Assembly: GCF_018320785.1 (NCBI RefSeq)
Contig: NC_054884.1
Location: 25,545,667 to 25,609,666, forward strand
Direction of reading: 5' to 3'
Source of the DNA: Cheilinus undulatus
Taxonomy: Eukaryota > Chordata > Actinopteri > Labriformes > Labridae
DNA length: 64,000 nucleotides
Shown here: piece after piece, positions 35,151-48,832 of the stretch
Position numbering within the stretch: the first letter of the stretch is position 1
Layout: each line of letters starts with the position of its first letter
Notes under the pieces: model-generated
Seen by the model: only the letters and a program-made list of their open reading frames with translations
Told to the model about the DNA's origin: nothing
Databases searched by the model: none
Made by a program: the position numbers and the translations under genes

Positions 35151-37079
35151 TCACATTATACCTACTGACACAATGACTGTGATGAATTTGACTGTTTTCT
35201 AAGTATTTTCTCCTCTTTCGACTAGTCAGATGCAATTCAAATTGGCATTTAGCTGAAAATAGATGCCTGGGAACACCTTTTTCATACAGTGAAAACAAAT
35301 GGTACAAAAAGAGCAAAAAAGCTGGAACTTTGCTGAACAAAATGGAATTGACACTTTTGTGCCAAGGTGACTTATGTTCTGGCTTTCATTGTATGCATGA
35401 CAAGAGGGCAACTGAATGTCCAAACAGCATTGTCTTTGGCTAGTTTAACGTTATTTAGCTAATTAGGATGCCATACTGTATATTAGAACCTTTAGTTGGG
35501 GAAACTGGAGAGTTGGATTCTGACACTATAAATTTTACTAGTTTGTATGGTCATTTTGACTCTTTTGTTATGAATCACCTAAAAAATACGCTATAATGCA
35601 GCTGCTGTGAATACAATTTAAACACAGCTGCTGTCCTCTCTGAGCAAAAGCGACCAGCAAACATACAGGCAGGGAATGTAAGCTACACCCAAAACTTCCA
35701 TGCCAAAATCCTATAAACGGCATGGGTGAATAAATGTAAGGAAGAAGAGAGAGACAAAGGGGGAAGGAGGCAAAGTCAGATTTCATGCCAACAACAGAGT
35801 GCTGGCTGGATGAGGGAAGCAGAAAGCTGAATTGATTGTGTTTACATTCCCCACAAAGCTGCCGATTCCAATTCATGGGAATGGGATGAAAATGTAGCTT
35901 ATGCTAACTTTATTAGCGACAGTATATGGAATTGTGGTAAATGCCTCCATTTAACACACGGCTGATGTTATCTAGCATATCTGTTTATGGTAGAGAGAGT
36001 TTAAGAAATGTCATTGCTACAGTTATAGCACTCAGATACTGAATATGTTTGATTTGAATGGAAAAAAGCATTTCCTGCAAACCTGAGGTAATGCAGAACT
36101 ACCCAACCATCTCCTGACAAGAGTGGATAAGGTGGGAGTATGCAGAGAGGAAAAGGATCCAAGCAACCAAACCCAGCCCTCATGTGTTATCTGTTATAAA
36201 GAAGGGAAATCCAGCAGGGGAAATAGAAACCTTATGCAACATGCATTTTCCTATTTTACCATGAAAATGTCCTGCCAAATGTCCTGATGCTGACTGACTG
36301 GTCAGAGATATGTGGACAGGACTGGAATGAAGCTCTGGGTCATGGAAAAGTTCTCTTTAGCTTTAGAGACTTTTATGCCACTATGACAACATAAAACACA
36401 TAGGTTTATTTACATATACGATCGTGTATATTTCTGTTATTCACTCTGTTGCTGCAGACCAATAGTGTTCTGCCTGTAAACCACAAAATAAACAAAACCA
36501 AATGGGATCCATCTTAAGGCAAAACTTAATCCAGGGTATCTCCTGATTAATTTGTGCCAGACTACAAGGCAGCAACATTTAATAGCATGCTCTTTCTTCA
36601 GGCTAAGAGGATGATTGCTCCAAGGTGGAAAAGTACACACTTCCCTACTACGTAATGTGGTTATTGGAAATGGTGTCCTGCTTTGCTTTATAGAAATTAA
36701 CATACGTGGACAAACAAAAATCTAATAAACTCTGAAAATGACACAAAACATTCCTCTTAGAGGATAAGGCTTAAGTAAAAGGCAAACTATGAAAAAGACT
36801 TCCTTATTAACGGCCCTGTGAAGAGCTTTTGCTTTGTGTGGCTTTGGCGCCCCTAGTGGTCCAAGCAGTACCTGCTATCTCTTTGTAGTGTTGTTGTGTA
36901 CGTGTAAAAGTAGTTTTCCTTCTTTTTATGATTCATTCTCTGGCTTTCATGCCTTTAAAAATAGAGATGTGACAGTGGATATACTCGGAAACAAGAACTA
37001 GAGAATGTGGAGTGGGGAAAAACCCCTGATTCTCTGCTGGAAAGTGGTTTAAAAAAGGTTGCTTAGGCAGCCTAGGGTT
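35151..37079. other. Intron 6 sequence, no gene
   Basis: AT-rich unique-looking DNA. The open frames present (for example 35568-35876 - and 36437-36703 -) lack domains and splice context. Confidence 0.45.
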
Positions 37080-37283
37080 TCCCCCCCAATATTGCAATTT
37101 CAATTTAATATGCAGTTATTTTTTAAGTTCCTCACCATTACGTATTTCTTGAACAAGAAATAATTCATTCTACATGACAACATACAGTACGTGGTAGATT
37201 GAACTAAGGCTTAATTTGGATGAATCCCAATTATTTTGACTTTTATTATAAATTCAGTATGAACTGTTGTATTGAAGAGAACA
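37080..37283 (+). repeat. Dispersed repeat C, copy 3, left part
   Basis: It matches 23260-23480 in part ('ttttttaagttcctca', 'catgacaacat'). The repeat is interrupted here by the hAT element at 37292 and continues after it (38245-38306) and after the SINE (38495-39060). Confidence 0.55.
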
Positions 37284-37291
37284 ATTATTTT

Positions 37292-37360
37292 TAGGGATGT
37301 ACTTAGGGATCCACTTTTTTTTAAAGTTCCAATTCCGATAAATATGTGCCAATACCGATA

Positions 37361-37406
<46 letters not shown>

Positions 37407-38236
37407 ACAATTATTATTGTTGTTGGTATAATGTGTGAGGTTACATGAGGCTGTAGTAAACCACCCAGCTCCTCTTATTAAAAAGCAAAAAAAAGCAAAA
37501 AAAAAAAAAGAATCGAATTTAAATGTATTCCAAACAAATTTATTTGAACTACTACTAAAAAATAAATACCATTATCAAAAAAATGGGCTGAAATCCCTGT
37601 CTTTGATGCCCTTTAATTAACCTCCCGCCACTAGAGATCACTGCAGCTTCAGTTGATGGCCGCAGCCTTCCTCTCTGACCCTTCACAGGATGTAAACAAT
37701 GAGAAGCTTAGCGGTGGCTAAGCTGTTAGCGTATAGTAGGAAGACCGCGGTACGACAGTTTTCTAAAGTAGTCAATGGAAACAAAGTGGTATGTGGGCTG
37801 TTGAGGGTTAAGCTCATGTAAGCCTACTCACCTGAAGTGAAAAGAGGCCAAATATCAAAGCACGATATTAATCTGCAAAGAGGAATGAAGGTGGGTGGCA
37901 CTAGCTTTCAATGCTAGCCACGCTGTATTATCAGGCTAACGTCACACCCACTCTTCTTTGTGTTCTCTCATCTTTAGACTAGTTTTGACTATTCTAAATA
38001 TAGATTTACGTTTAATCGACTAGGTAATTATACTGCTAAGAACATCCCTAACTAATACTAGCTCAGTTACACACAGACTGTCTCGTGTTAGACTGCGGTG
38101 CGTTCAGGGTCTACCACAAACTGTAGGATGGATTTGGATTGGTCACTTGGATCGGCGCCGTCCAATCTATCCAATCTATTAATTACGTCCATATCGGACT
38201 CGATACCAATATTGGATCAGATTAATCCCATCCCTA
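37292..38236. mobile_element. hAT-type non-autonomous element with perfect 8-bp target duplication
   Basis: The ends are TAGGGATG at 37292-37299 and CATCCCTA at 38229-38236. They are flanked by identical ATTATTTT copies at 37284-37291 and 38237-38244. This is the standard hAT signature. The 945-bp body has no transposase frame. It contains a (TA)n tract (37364-37403) and repeat B (37618-37950). Subterminal 'ccgataccgatac' and 'ggactcgataccaatattgg' text repeats in mirror form near both ends. Confidence 0.9.
37364..37403. repeat. (TA)n microsatellite inside the hAT element
   Basis: About nineteen uninterrupted TA units following 'ccgatactga'. Confidence 0.9.
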
Positions 38237-38318
38237 ATTATTTTCATATCTTTCTTGTTTTAAAAACAAGCACATACAAAGACAAGGAAAGTAGGATTTT
38301 CTTTAAAACTATTCTAAA

Positions 38319-38482
38319 AAGGGGTGCGCAGATGGCTTAGTGGTTTGGGGTGCTACCCATGTGCGTGGCCAGCCCAGGTTCAGATCTGGCCTGTGGCCCT
38401 TTGCCGCATGTCTCTCCCTGCCCTCTCCCTGTTTCCGACTCCATCCAATGAAGGCACAAAAAAATTCCCCCCCAAAAATAAG
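38319..38482 (+). mobile_element. tRNA-derived SINE with 12-bp target duplication
   Basis: The head, 'gatggcttagtggtttgggg', looks like an A-box region of a tRNA with a Leu/Ser-like layout. 'ggttcagatctggcc' is a decayed B box (consensus GGTTCGANTCC). The body has 'ccctttgccgcatgtctctc' and 'ccctgtttccgactcc', typical of a teleost SINE, and an A-rich tail. Both sides carry AACTATTCTAAA (38307-38318 and 38483-38494), so the copy is a complete retroposition product. Confidence 0.88.
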
Positions 38483-38494
38483 AACTATTCTAAA

Positions 38495-39060
38495 TAATTG
38501 TCACTTTAATGTTTGCATGACATGGACAGCATAACATCTCTGCAAAAAAGTGTATCAACACACATATCATATAAAAGAAATAAAGCAATTTCTGCTACTT
38601 GAAAATTGCAGTGGGACATATTATACGTACATGATCACTCACAACCACTAACCCTTCCCCCCTTAACTATCACATACTCATGCCAAAGCAGGTCAGCAGA
38701 AGAGCGAAAACATTGTTTTCTGTTGCGGAAAACGTTCAGTGTTGCTCTCTGCGTTTGTTTATATAGAGAAATGTCCAGTTCTGACCAAAGTGCAGCTGTG
38801 GCTAATTCTGAACTAATCGCTCCACTAGCAGCCATTGTATACAAGGAGTCACACAACAAGAAACCCTTTCCCCCTTAACTGTCACACACTTATGCCAAAG
38901 CAGGTTAACTGAAGAGTGAAAACATCTTTCCCAACATGAAAAGCTTTCAGGGTTGTTTTTAATCTTTAAGTCATACAGAAACGTGGTCCAGTTCTAGTAA
39001 AAAGGATGCGATGCTAAAGCTATATCTGAGATATTTCTAGCAGTGGAGGCAGCCATTAGA
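38495..39060 (+). repeat. Dispersed repeat C, copy 3, right part
   Basis: 'gtttgcatgacatggacagc' and 'gaaaattgcagtgggacata' match 23655-23795. Two downstream units, each starting 'c.tatgccaaagcaggt', match the inverted pair at 24165-24590. Confidence 0.6.
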
Positions 39061-39209
39061 AGGCTTTTAGTACATCTTAACCCCACCCATAGCAAAACTC
39101 TGTATATATGGCTCTATTTACCACAGTGGAGTCAGCCATTACCGACAGCTTTCAGTACAAGCAAATTCAACTCTGTATGGTATGACTCTGAAAGTGAAAG
39201 CAGCATCAC

Positions 39210-39233
39210 TCAGTCAGTCAGTCAGTCAGTCAG
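39210..39233 (+). repeat. (CAGT)n microsatellite
   Basis: Six CAGT units in tandem. Confidence 0.9.
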
Positions 39234-40590
39234 ACACAGACAGAGCCATCTGTAGGGCTGACCTCAGCAGTCAGCCAAAAATACTACAGAAAACCAACTG
39301 GGTCAAAACTGCTCCACATAACTGCTTCTCTTATGATCCGGGGGGACCTTGGCACAAAAGAGAGCCCCCTACAGTTCAAAGGCCATGTTGTGCACGTAGT
39401 ATGACTCACTGGATTTCAGAAATGGCTCACAGGCAAAACAACCTTAATCACACATTCAGACATACTGTAGCTGTCAAGGTTGACAGGCTTTTAAGCTCAC
39501 AGCCCACAGCCTGAGTGAAAGAGAGAGAAATGATACAACTTAACTTCCTCCTTTCACAGAACACAGCTAACATGCTAACTGGGGTTAACAGGGCAGGGCG
39601 TGGGACTGCTGCTGTTGTAGTAGACACTATAAAATGCTTGTCTACAGGAGAGAAGAATCATAAAGGTCAAGACAGGACATACAAGTTCAACTCATGCATA
39701 ACCTGCTCAGACATGATCATACTGAATCATCTACAAAAGTGTGCAACAACAAAAGAGTCAAATGCATGAGAGGAGGTTTCATAATGGTCTGAGTGATGCA
39801 TGCAAACAAAGCTTTGAAATATGGTAAGTGATATAAGTCACAGACAACACTCCCTGTCTGATGGGCAAACACTTGAAACCATGCATTATCACAGCCGCCG
39901 AGGCTATAGGACACCAGAGGAGCTCTGAAAGATAAGCTAGGCTGAAATACAGTATGTGCCCGTGAGCCATCCCAGGGGCAGTTTATAAAGGCCAAACCCA
40001 CAGACATGCACCGTTGCCCTGTCAAGGTTCAGTGTCACAGGCCTGCAGAGGACAAAGCCCATTCATAAACCCAACACCACTCGGCTGTTTCAACTAACAT
40101 AATTCAGTGAAATGTTTCGCTCTTTTCCATGAAGCCTTTTACTCAGTCAGCCATTCAACATGTATGTTTATTCAGGGAGGAGGATTGTTAACTTTCTTTT
40201 GCACAAGTGCCCTCAGTACACAGAACAATAAAAACAGACATGCAACATGCAAACGAGCTGTGTCCTGACATAGGCAGCTGTACACCTGAAAATGTACCCT
40301 CCTAAAGACAAGTCGGTTTCTTTCGCTCCTTTATCAGACATCCTGTCCCTTCTTGATTTTGATTGACCAGCGAGGGAGAAGGGACACCAACGAGAGGTGG
40401 TGCTGTTCAAATAGATGAACTGTTTTAAATGAGAGAACTGTGAGCGCAGTGACAATACTACCAGGAACCACAGGTGTTTTCATAATGATCTTTGTAAAAG
40501 TTATGTTTCCGACTCTATTCACTGTCCTCCTGTCTGATAATAAAGGCATAAAAAGCCCAAAAATATATCTTTAAAAAATAATACAAGATA
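39234..40590. other. Intron 6 sequence, no gene
   Basis: No recognised repeat, exon or RNA gene. The open frames on both strands have no recognisable product. Confidence 0.4.
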
Positions 40591-40595
40591 TTAAA

Positions 40596-41605
40596 ATGTT
40601 TCCAAATGTAACGATACACTCAACTCAGGATATGTTATGGTACTGTATGATACAGTATAATACCTAACACCATGGTCTTGGTGAATACTCGATTCTTATT
40701 GGCTCTGGAAATTCCATTTGTGTCAAATTAACTTCTGATATATGGATGCCGTTCGAACTTCACAAGTAGTTCCGGTCAAAAAATCATTACACTGTTCCAA
40801 ATTAATGCACAGCAGCCATTAGATGATAGGGGTAACCATTGCAACCTATTTTCTGAGCAGGGAGTAACCTACAGTGCTGTCAGCCTAAGGAGCCTACGGA
40901 CCGGCATCAACCGTCACTTAACTGACATAAATATAATGACAGACTCCAGGTTATAGACCAGTAGTGTAAGTTGAACAATACATTACGATACATTATATCA
41001 GGCCCATTCAATTGCTAGGCAACACTCCTTGTAGCCTGGTAACAGTCTACCTACAGTGCACTGCGTTGTTTTAAAGCATGGGTAGCAATGCTGACGGAAG
41101 TAGCCTCAAGATACCTAGTATAAAACATGTCCTTTTCAACTGTAGCTACAACTGTGCAAATTTGGTTTTTATCTACTGAAAGACATGCCTGGGTAAGATC
41201 TGACCCAAATTATCATTTACAGAATTTCATTTTATTTTTTGATTCTATTTATTCTATTCTATTTTTATTCAAGTGAAAAAAACATTTCTACTTCCTCAGG
41301 TTATGTTCACACACAGCTGTGTTGTTGTGTTTCTATGTACTTTTTGATGTGTTTTTGTTATGTTGCCAAATTTTAAAAGGAAGACTATAAATGGAAAGGG
41401 CATATTTTTCATCAAATTTATCTGTATTGGTTCAAAATTTAACATTACCAGCTGCTTATTGGGCGCTGAACATGTCTGGCTCGGCTACATTTCTTGATTT
41501 TAAAATTTGGCCCGGCAGAATTTGTTATTGAATACCTCTGCATTAAACACATTACAAATACGATACAACTAAATACTTTCGATACAATATAATACCATTC
41601 CATAC
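40596..41605. mobile_element. Probable decayed DNA element with 'cgatac' ends
   Basis: The left part has 'aatgtaacgatacact' and 'tggtactgtatgatacagta'. The right part has 'aaatacgatacaactaaata' and 'cgatacaatataataccatt'. Such 'taacgatac' ends are common on fish non-autonomous elements. No exact inverted termini or target duplication could be fixed, so the limits are approximate. Confidence 0.4.
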
Positions 41606-44600
41606 CATGCAGGGTTCATGTCACAATTTTACCACAATTTTCTTATATTCATTAAAGAGACAATTTCAGTTCATGAAAAAATATGGTTCTCAAATATTAA
41701 CTCTCTTCAAACAGATATCAGCTATCACTATATTCATACTACTTACAAGAACCATTACATTATACCAAGCTGATAGTAAAGTTCTCTCTGCCATAAGACT
41801 GTTTGTGCAGGCTGATGGCCCATTTGCATTCCTAATGAGCAGTGCTTCCTCCTATATGCTGGACTGATAATGGCTTTATTTGCATGACTACAAATATGAG
41901 GACCAGAAGGACTATGGAAATCCCCATACGTAACAACTTAGGTGCCACTCAGAAGATGTTTTGTCTAGATTTGAACTAAAGAAAATGATTTACATGATAA
42001 AAAATGTTGAGGAAGTTTGCCTTAAAAAAGCACCACTACCTTTTTTCAACTTCATGCGTGTGATATCCATACAGAAGACAGAGAATGTGACATGAGAGGA
42101 CCTAGAAATGAAACCAACCCACAACCTTGTGATTGTGCCAAACCTTGTGATAAAGACTGTGATTATAGGTGTAGCAGTTACACTGATAGCTATGAATATT
42201 TGCATACGGCCATCTGGTGAGAACACTTTGTTCTAAATGATGTTATTCACTGCTGCATGTGTGTATGTCTTTGTGTTTTTGCATGGGGATAGCAGCTTCT
42301 TTTATAAGGTGTGCGCTAAGGTGTGGTTTATACTGCGTGTTACAACGTTCGCAGAAGTAATTTAACAAAACAATGTCAGTAAACATCTATAAAATGGAAA
42401 TGAAAACATGGTATCAGGCTAAAACAGAGAAGTAAGAGTATGCAGAAGAACTGGAACATTTGGAGAGGGCTTAGAGGAATGAGCATTCCTCTTTAGTTGA
42501 GAATTTGCAACTTTATATAAAAGAAAGTTTATGGCAGATAAGCTATGGAAAAAGTCCCAGATATATTAAACATTTATACTGTGGACAAGCAGTGAAACAA
42601 TCTTCGTGGTAAATGCCAAAAACAACAGGCTAAAGGAACTTGTAGCCATTCATTTCAAATTCTGGAATTAAAGTATAATGTTCCTCTTCTGCATATTAGG
42701 TTGCAAATATTGGACAGCAGGAACTCTGATAAATCATGAGGACAATTCATATTTCATACCTTAAAGCTCCTGAGGGATATTTTCATCTTATGTCAATTTT
42801 GGTGCCCCCTGTGGACAAATGGGAACCTCTGATCTCTTCACCTGTAACATAATGTGTTGGTACTTTTTTAAGAGTAATTGCCATGCTGCTCTCTTTTAAC
42901 AGCCAAATCATCACTCTTCAAGAATCCCTGCTGAAGTGAGTTTTTTAACAATGGTTTTGGTTGCATGCAGTCAACCACTTTATCTGATGTCTACCGAGCA
43001 ACAGAGCTCTTAGGCACTGAAAATAACTAAACAGAAAAAGTCAGTCTTCAGACAAATTATTCAGCTTTTTTAAGAGTAAAAACAGCATAAAAATTAGTTT
43101 CAGTTTATTTCATAACTAGATAGAACTTAGATCAGGAATTGGAAAGATAATGGATAATACAAATTTGGAAGAGTAGGGTAAATATCATTAATGTTAATGT
43201 GCATCCCGGGAGAGTACACTAGTCACTGTTCACTACCAGTAGAGCCAGTTGGTGAATAAAACTCTTGCTAAAGATGGTCAGGAAATGAGTAAAACATCAA
43301 TTCCACCAAGAAGTGCTTTCAATGCAGTTCTTTGCTCCTCATTTAAAGAAGAAATATTGTCCAGTTAACCTCCTAACAGGTTGTCATTGTTTACTGGCTT
43401 GCCACATTCTCTTCAAATGACACTGATTTGTCCAGTCATTCTTAGCCCAGGGACAAACGCTTTAGACTGCATCTTTGCTAGATGGATCTGCCAGATGACA
43501 GATGAAATGTGGCCAATCCATTAGCTTTGCAAGGTTAAACAGTTATGCCATCATTAGACAATAGCTAATGTTAACATTCGTCGTCCCCCATAGTTACTAG
43601 GTACAGTGAAACTTGCTTTCAAGACAGTCTCCTTGACTTGCATCCATTTTTTTTCTACTCTGACTACAGAAATATCTTGAAGGTTAGATATTTTTGTGGC
43701 AAAATGTTCTAGTATTTCAGATTTTCAACCAAATAGAACATAAGCTGCAGACTGGCCATTATGTCTGGAAAAATGATCTGAAGGAAAAAAATAAAAGCAC
43801 CTGCTTTTTTATTGGTCTTTTGAAAATGAACACCAATTACACTGATTAAAGTAGGCAGACTGATAAACAGACAGCTGAATGGACAAATAGATTAAGTGGT
43901 TTGTTTATTCATAGCTAGTATTCATTTGGTGAAGCTGCAAGGCTAGTCCGTCATACATCTGCACTCCAGAGTAAGTTACAGCTAACTGTATATCCTGTCC
44001 AAACATTGCATCAAAAAAGAGAGCAAATAAACAGTAAGTTAACCTCTGAAAGGCATAACAGCATGACTGCATCAGCTTGTACTCTGATAATCCAGTTGTT
44101 CTTGGTTGGGCTGGGCTCCACCTCAAAAATCAGGAACCAGGCGGCCAGGGCACGTGCCATCGGTCAGAGGATAAAGTGGTGGATGAAACACAGAATGGAG
44201 CACAGATGGACTGTTTAGAAATTGTAGGTAATGAAGATAACCAGAAAAATCTTAGATTGTTGTTAAAAAACAAAACAAAACAAAAAAACATGGCATAAAT
44301 GCAACATTTCACTAACCTTTAGATGATAGCAAGTTTACAACAAACAGCTGATGTCAGCAGGCTTGTTTTCCTAAGTCGAGTGTGCTAGGAGCACAGGTAC
44401 AGAACAGAAGAAACATTTAAGGAGTACTGTAATCATATGGCCTCTATGTCCAGACAGAAAGAGCACGATCCAGTGGTTTCGGCAACCTTGTTCAGAGTGT
44501 CTATAATCAGGAGACTAGTTCTCTCTGGGGATGTTTAATCTGGTCTGGCCTGCTTGCAAAACAGTTTCCCAACACTCGCATTAGCAGTGGAGAGCTGACC

Positions 44601-47600
44601 ACAGGGAGCGGTTTTACAATGTAAACTATTTTGAAGATGGTTGCTGCTGTGTGAAAATGTTGGCTCTGCACTCTCTGCCAGATTCAAATGGGAATCCAGT
44701 GAGGGATTCCTCTAACTCACTGGCAGTTATTCAAAATATCTATCAATAATGTTCTGGCATCTAACACAGCACAACACTGCTCTCTCCTCTGTAGAAATAT
44801 AAATGCCAACACTGAGTGTGTATGTTTGAATCAAAGACCTGGAATCCATTTTCTTTGATTAAAACAGACACATGGAGACAGACTGCACGCACAGACCAAA
44901 AGGTTCAGGAACTAACTATGCTGCATGGCAGAAGCAATTAAACTGTTACAAATAACACATGAAATAACATCATGATGTGAACATGCTTTTATGAAGCTTC
45001 AAAGCTACCCAGTCCTGTCCTGATGTAGTTAAGATTACAACAGAATAGAAAAAACACAGGACCAGTCAGGGCAACACACAAGACTGAGCCTTAGGGTGGA
45101 TAGCTTTAACTACCTCCTCAGCCACTATAATAACAGTGTGAACATTAAAATGGACAAGTACAGCTGTATTGTTAGGCTTTATTAAACACCGTGTGGTTCA
45201 ATTTCAAGACGTTAATGACTATGAAAAGTGGATTTTTATTTATCATTCAACAGCCAAAGGAACAAATACTTTACCTCATGAGTTTGAGGGACCAAACTAG
45301 AGTTAAAGCACACATTTGGGACATTTATAAGCCCAGCGGTCAGAAACACAACTCAAATAGAATGCTAGAGAACAAAAAAAGAAGGACAATAAAGACAATA
45401 CTTTTGTTTTTTGTTCTGGTTTTTGTTTGTAGTCCATGTGGCATAGTCCACTGCCGTTTCAGCAGGCACTGACCGTATGCAGGGGCAGGTGAAATAATCT
45501 GGAGGCTAGAGGCAAAGATTGATACCAGGCCCTTGCCCATTTAGGTTAAAACACATAGTAGAGAGTGAAATGCATACTTTCCTACCTCATCTGGTCATTT
45601 TTGCAACTTTTTATTTTCCCACATTTAACCAGTTTTTGCCACTCTTGCCCATTTTTGCCACTTAATAACAGCTTTCACCATTTTCCAAACATTTTTGTAA
45701 CCACATTTTGCCCCTTTTAACTCATTTTTGTCCATCTTTGCAATTATTTTCCCCTTGAAGTTGTCTCAGTTCCTTCAAATCTTTACATTTGTGCACATTA
45801 TGGCTTAGCTATGAAGTCTGACATTACTCTCCTTATTGTTTAGTTCAGTGTGACCATTACAAAAAAAGTGTTTATGTTTTAAGAAAAGGGGGTTTACATT
45901 TTGATAATGCTACATTGTACTACAGCATAAATAAATACAATTTATGTTGTGTTGCTTTGATATGAATGGTTATTATTCATGCTAAATATTAAATATATGG
46001 TTATCACAGATCAACTTCACAATGGACCATTATTTTGCCGACCTCCATAGGCTCCCATGTGGCTTGGGCCCAGAAAGCTCTCTTTTTCATCCCCCTTTAT
46101 GGGCGGCCTTGGCCAGGGGTCCTCCCATGGCACGTTTATGGATAATCAAAATCTATTTTAATGCTATTATATTCACTACTGGACCCATATTTATATTCTA
46201 AATGGTCTTAATCCCTGAAAGTAATTAAGATGTACACTTCATTATTTACTTTAGGGAGTGTGACGCCAACCTTTGCGTACTGGTAAACCGCCTATGGCTG
46301 TATTCAGGAAACTGTTTGTAAGGAGACGGCTGGAATGCCGTCCAAAAAAATGCAATAAAGGAACCCATTGGTATTTGTCTAACAAAGACTAAGCTGTATT
46401 TCATGACTAAAGTTTGGGCAAACATGGGCAGGTGCTTTTTGATGTTTGTAGATTCAGGATAAAACCTGAGGTACCGAGCTGTAGCTGCTCAAAATCTGAG
46501 GGAAAGTCCTCTGTGATCACCTGAACTGTCCAGACTCTTGAATGTTTTAAATCAGTGCTCAGGAACCCCTCTTAGTGTTGACTTTTTTTTCAGCTCGACA
46601 TCCTGAAATTTAGATTTTCTTCATATTTAATGTAATTTATTGAGTTTTTGATTTTTATTTCACTCATATTTGTTCTTTTATATTGCGTTTTAAACCTGTC
46701 AAGCACTTTGATCAATTGTGACTGTTTTTAAGTTGCTCAACAGATTAACACTGACTTGTCGTTATGTGATTTAGAAATGAAGTATGGATACAAGTGTAGC
46801 TAAAAATACCCTATTAAACATCAGTTTCTCACATCCAACACCATTCTCTCAAGAGTTTGATTTGCCACCTGGCTCCCCTGATATTAAACATCAATAATGT
46901 GGACTTCCTATGTCATGTTTTTGCCCTTAAAGGCTGGCCTATAATGAATTTGACAGACATAACATTTATCCAATCAACGTCTGACATTTTTTGGAAAGGT
47001 TCTGCCCTTCCAAAACACCATGCATGGAGTGTTGCCCATGGTATGTCAAGTTAGTTGTACCTAAAGTTGGAGCTTTTATAATGAAATACTCCTATTACTG
47101 ATACATAACTCAATGGACATAACTCAGTCTTATACTGCAGATGTTTTATGTATAGCTTTGATTTTTGGGGGTTCAGTTCAACATATACACAACACATAGT
47201 AACTGTAGTGACTTCAGAGGCTGAGCAGTGGTTGAACAAGAGTGCAGTGTTTCTAAATTGTTCCCATGCTGTAGATCAGCAGTCAGATTTCTATACTTAC
47301 AGACTAATTTTATCCACATTTTGTGTGTAGGCCCCCCAATTAAACCTGGTCTACATTAAAGAGCAAAGGGTTCTCCAGCTCCCCTGAGGGAAGTGTGCTT
47401 ACTTAGACTCATTATTTAAGAACAAGGAAAAATTGACTATTAGCAGAGCACGACTTCATTACACTTACCCCTATACAGTATTACACCTATAGTCCCCCCA
47501 ACCGTTTCTAAGCAGCACGGAAACATCACTTAGCCTGGCAGCAGCTCTTGAATTTAATCTGTTGGAGCCATCAAAATCACATAATAAGCACGTATTTTAC

Positions 47601-48380
47601 TGCACACAGAATGAAAATGTTCTGTTGTATGAAAAACCTTCCTATTTGATGTGCTTTTGTTAACAGTTATGCTTTTATTCAGATTGAAATTTCTTACATG
47701 TTTGGTTTTTCTAACACAACTCTGACTGTAGACTTTTTTGGCTCTTTTCTCCAGATCCAGCCACTGAAATCTATAATAACATTAATTAGTAATATTGATA
47801 TATTGTTTCCCTGACTTGTGTGGTACCATTATCCAACTACACCACAGAATATCAATATTTCAGTGTGTTTTTAAGGGTACACTAAAAAGTTTTCTCTGCC
47901 AGTTAGACTCAGTAAATCACATTTGATTCCTTACAGTGACATGATGACTGATGGGAAAATGAACAGGAGGTTTTTTTTTCTAAAACAGAAATGAAAGAGG
48001 TCTCTGACAGACATTGAATATACTTGAAAAAAATAAGGGTAACAATGTCTTCCAGACATACTCTAGTTTTGTTTTTCATATCTCTGATTTTCAGTGTCCT
48101 TCAGGGCACCATGAGATACATATGTACACTATTTCACCTACTTAAAAATCGGCTGGAAAATTCAGATAAAGAAACAACTTCAGAGACTCAACAAATTGAC
48201 CTTAAATAAACACATGTCAAGGCTGAATAACAGCATGTATCCATCTGCATGCATGTTCTTAAGTATTACCAGTCCTAAGATACAGTGTCCCACCGAGTAG
48301 AAACATCTTTGGTTGAAAAAATAATACAGTGAAGAAGAGCATAAACTGCACATGTCATGTCATGGTAGGATAGCATAGGG
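41606..48380. other. Intron 6 sequence, no gene
   Basis: Long AT-rich stretch without an exon I can support. It contains a decayed 'tttttgccac' tandem block (about 45595-45745). About 46030-46145 has GC-richer text ('tttatgggcggccttggcca') that looks like an old repeat. Confidence 0.4.
45595..45745 (+). repeat. Degenerate tandem repeat of a TTTTTGCCAC-like unit
   Basis: About eight loosely conserved units of 'ccatttttgccac' with variable spacing, for example 'cagtttttgccactcttgcc' and 'catttttgccacttaataac'. Confidence 0.6.
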
Positions 48381-48832
48381 TATTGTATGGTATGGTATGG
48401 CATGGTATGGAATGGTTTGTATGGCATGGAATAGTATGGAATGATATGGCATGGTTTGGCATGGTATGGTATGGTTTGGTTTGGTTTGTAAAAGTATGGT
48501 ATGGCATGGTATGGAAAAGTATGGGATGGGATGGTATGATATGATATGGAATGGTATAGTTTGGTATGTTATGGTATGGTATGGGATGAGATGGTATGTT
48601 ATGATATGGAATAGTATGGTATGGTATAGTATGGTATGGAACAGTATGGTATGGTATGGTATGTTATGATACAGTATGGTATGATAAGGTATGGTATGGT
48701 ATAGTGCTATGATATGGTATGGTATGTACAGAGGTATGGTTTAATATGGTATGATAATGGTATAATATTGTATGGCATGGTATAGTCTGGTATGGTACAG
48801 TTTGGTATGTGGTATGGTAGTGTATGATATTG
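48381..48832 (+). repeat. (ATGGT)n minisatellite
   Basis: About 450 bases are built from the pentamer ATGGT/TATGG with frequent single-base variants (TTGGT, ATGGC, ATGGA, ATGAT, ATAGT). A long open frame of Met/Val/Trp/Tyr/Gly residues runs through it only because of the repeat and is not a gene. Clusters of variants suggest higher-order expansion. Confidence 0.95.

Noticed and set aside
35568..35876. 102-residue - strand frame in lhpp intron 6
   Set aside because: Unrecognisable protein, unconvincing composition, no exon borders.
38339..38385. Possible tRNA gene
   Set aside because: The tRNA-like A and B boxes belong to the head of a SINE flanked by a target duplication; the cloverleaf is not complete.
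39716..40025. Overlapping frames at 39515-39769 + and 39717-40025 -
   Set aside because: No similarity to a known family and no splice or promoter context.
48451..48669. Open frame of Met/Val/Trp/Tyr/Gly repeats
   Set aside because: It is a translation of the ATGGT minisatellite; pentamers stay open in several frames, and there is no gene context.
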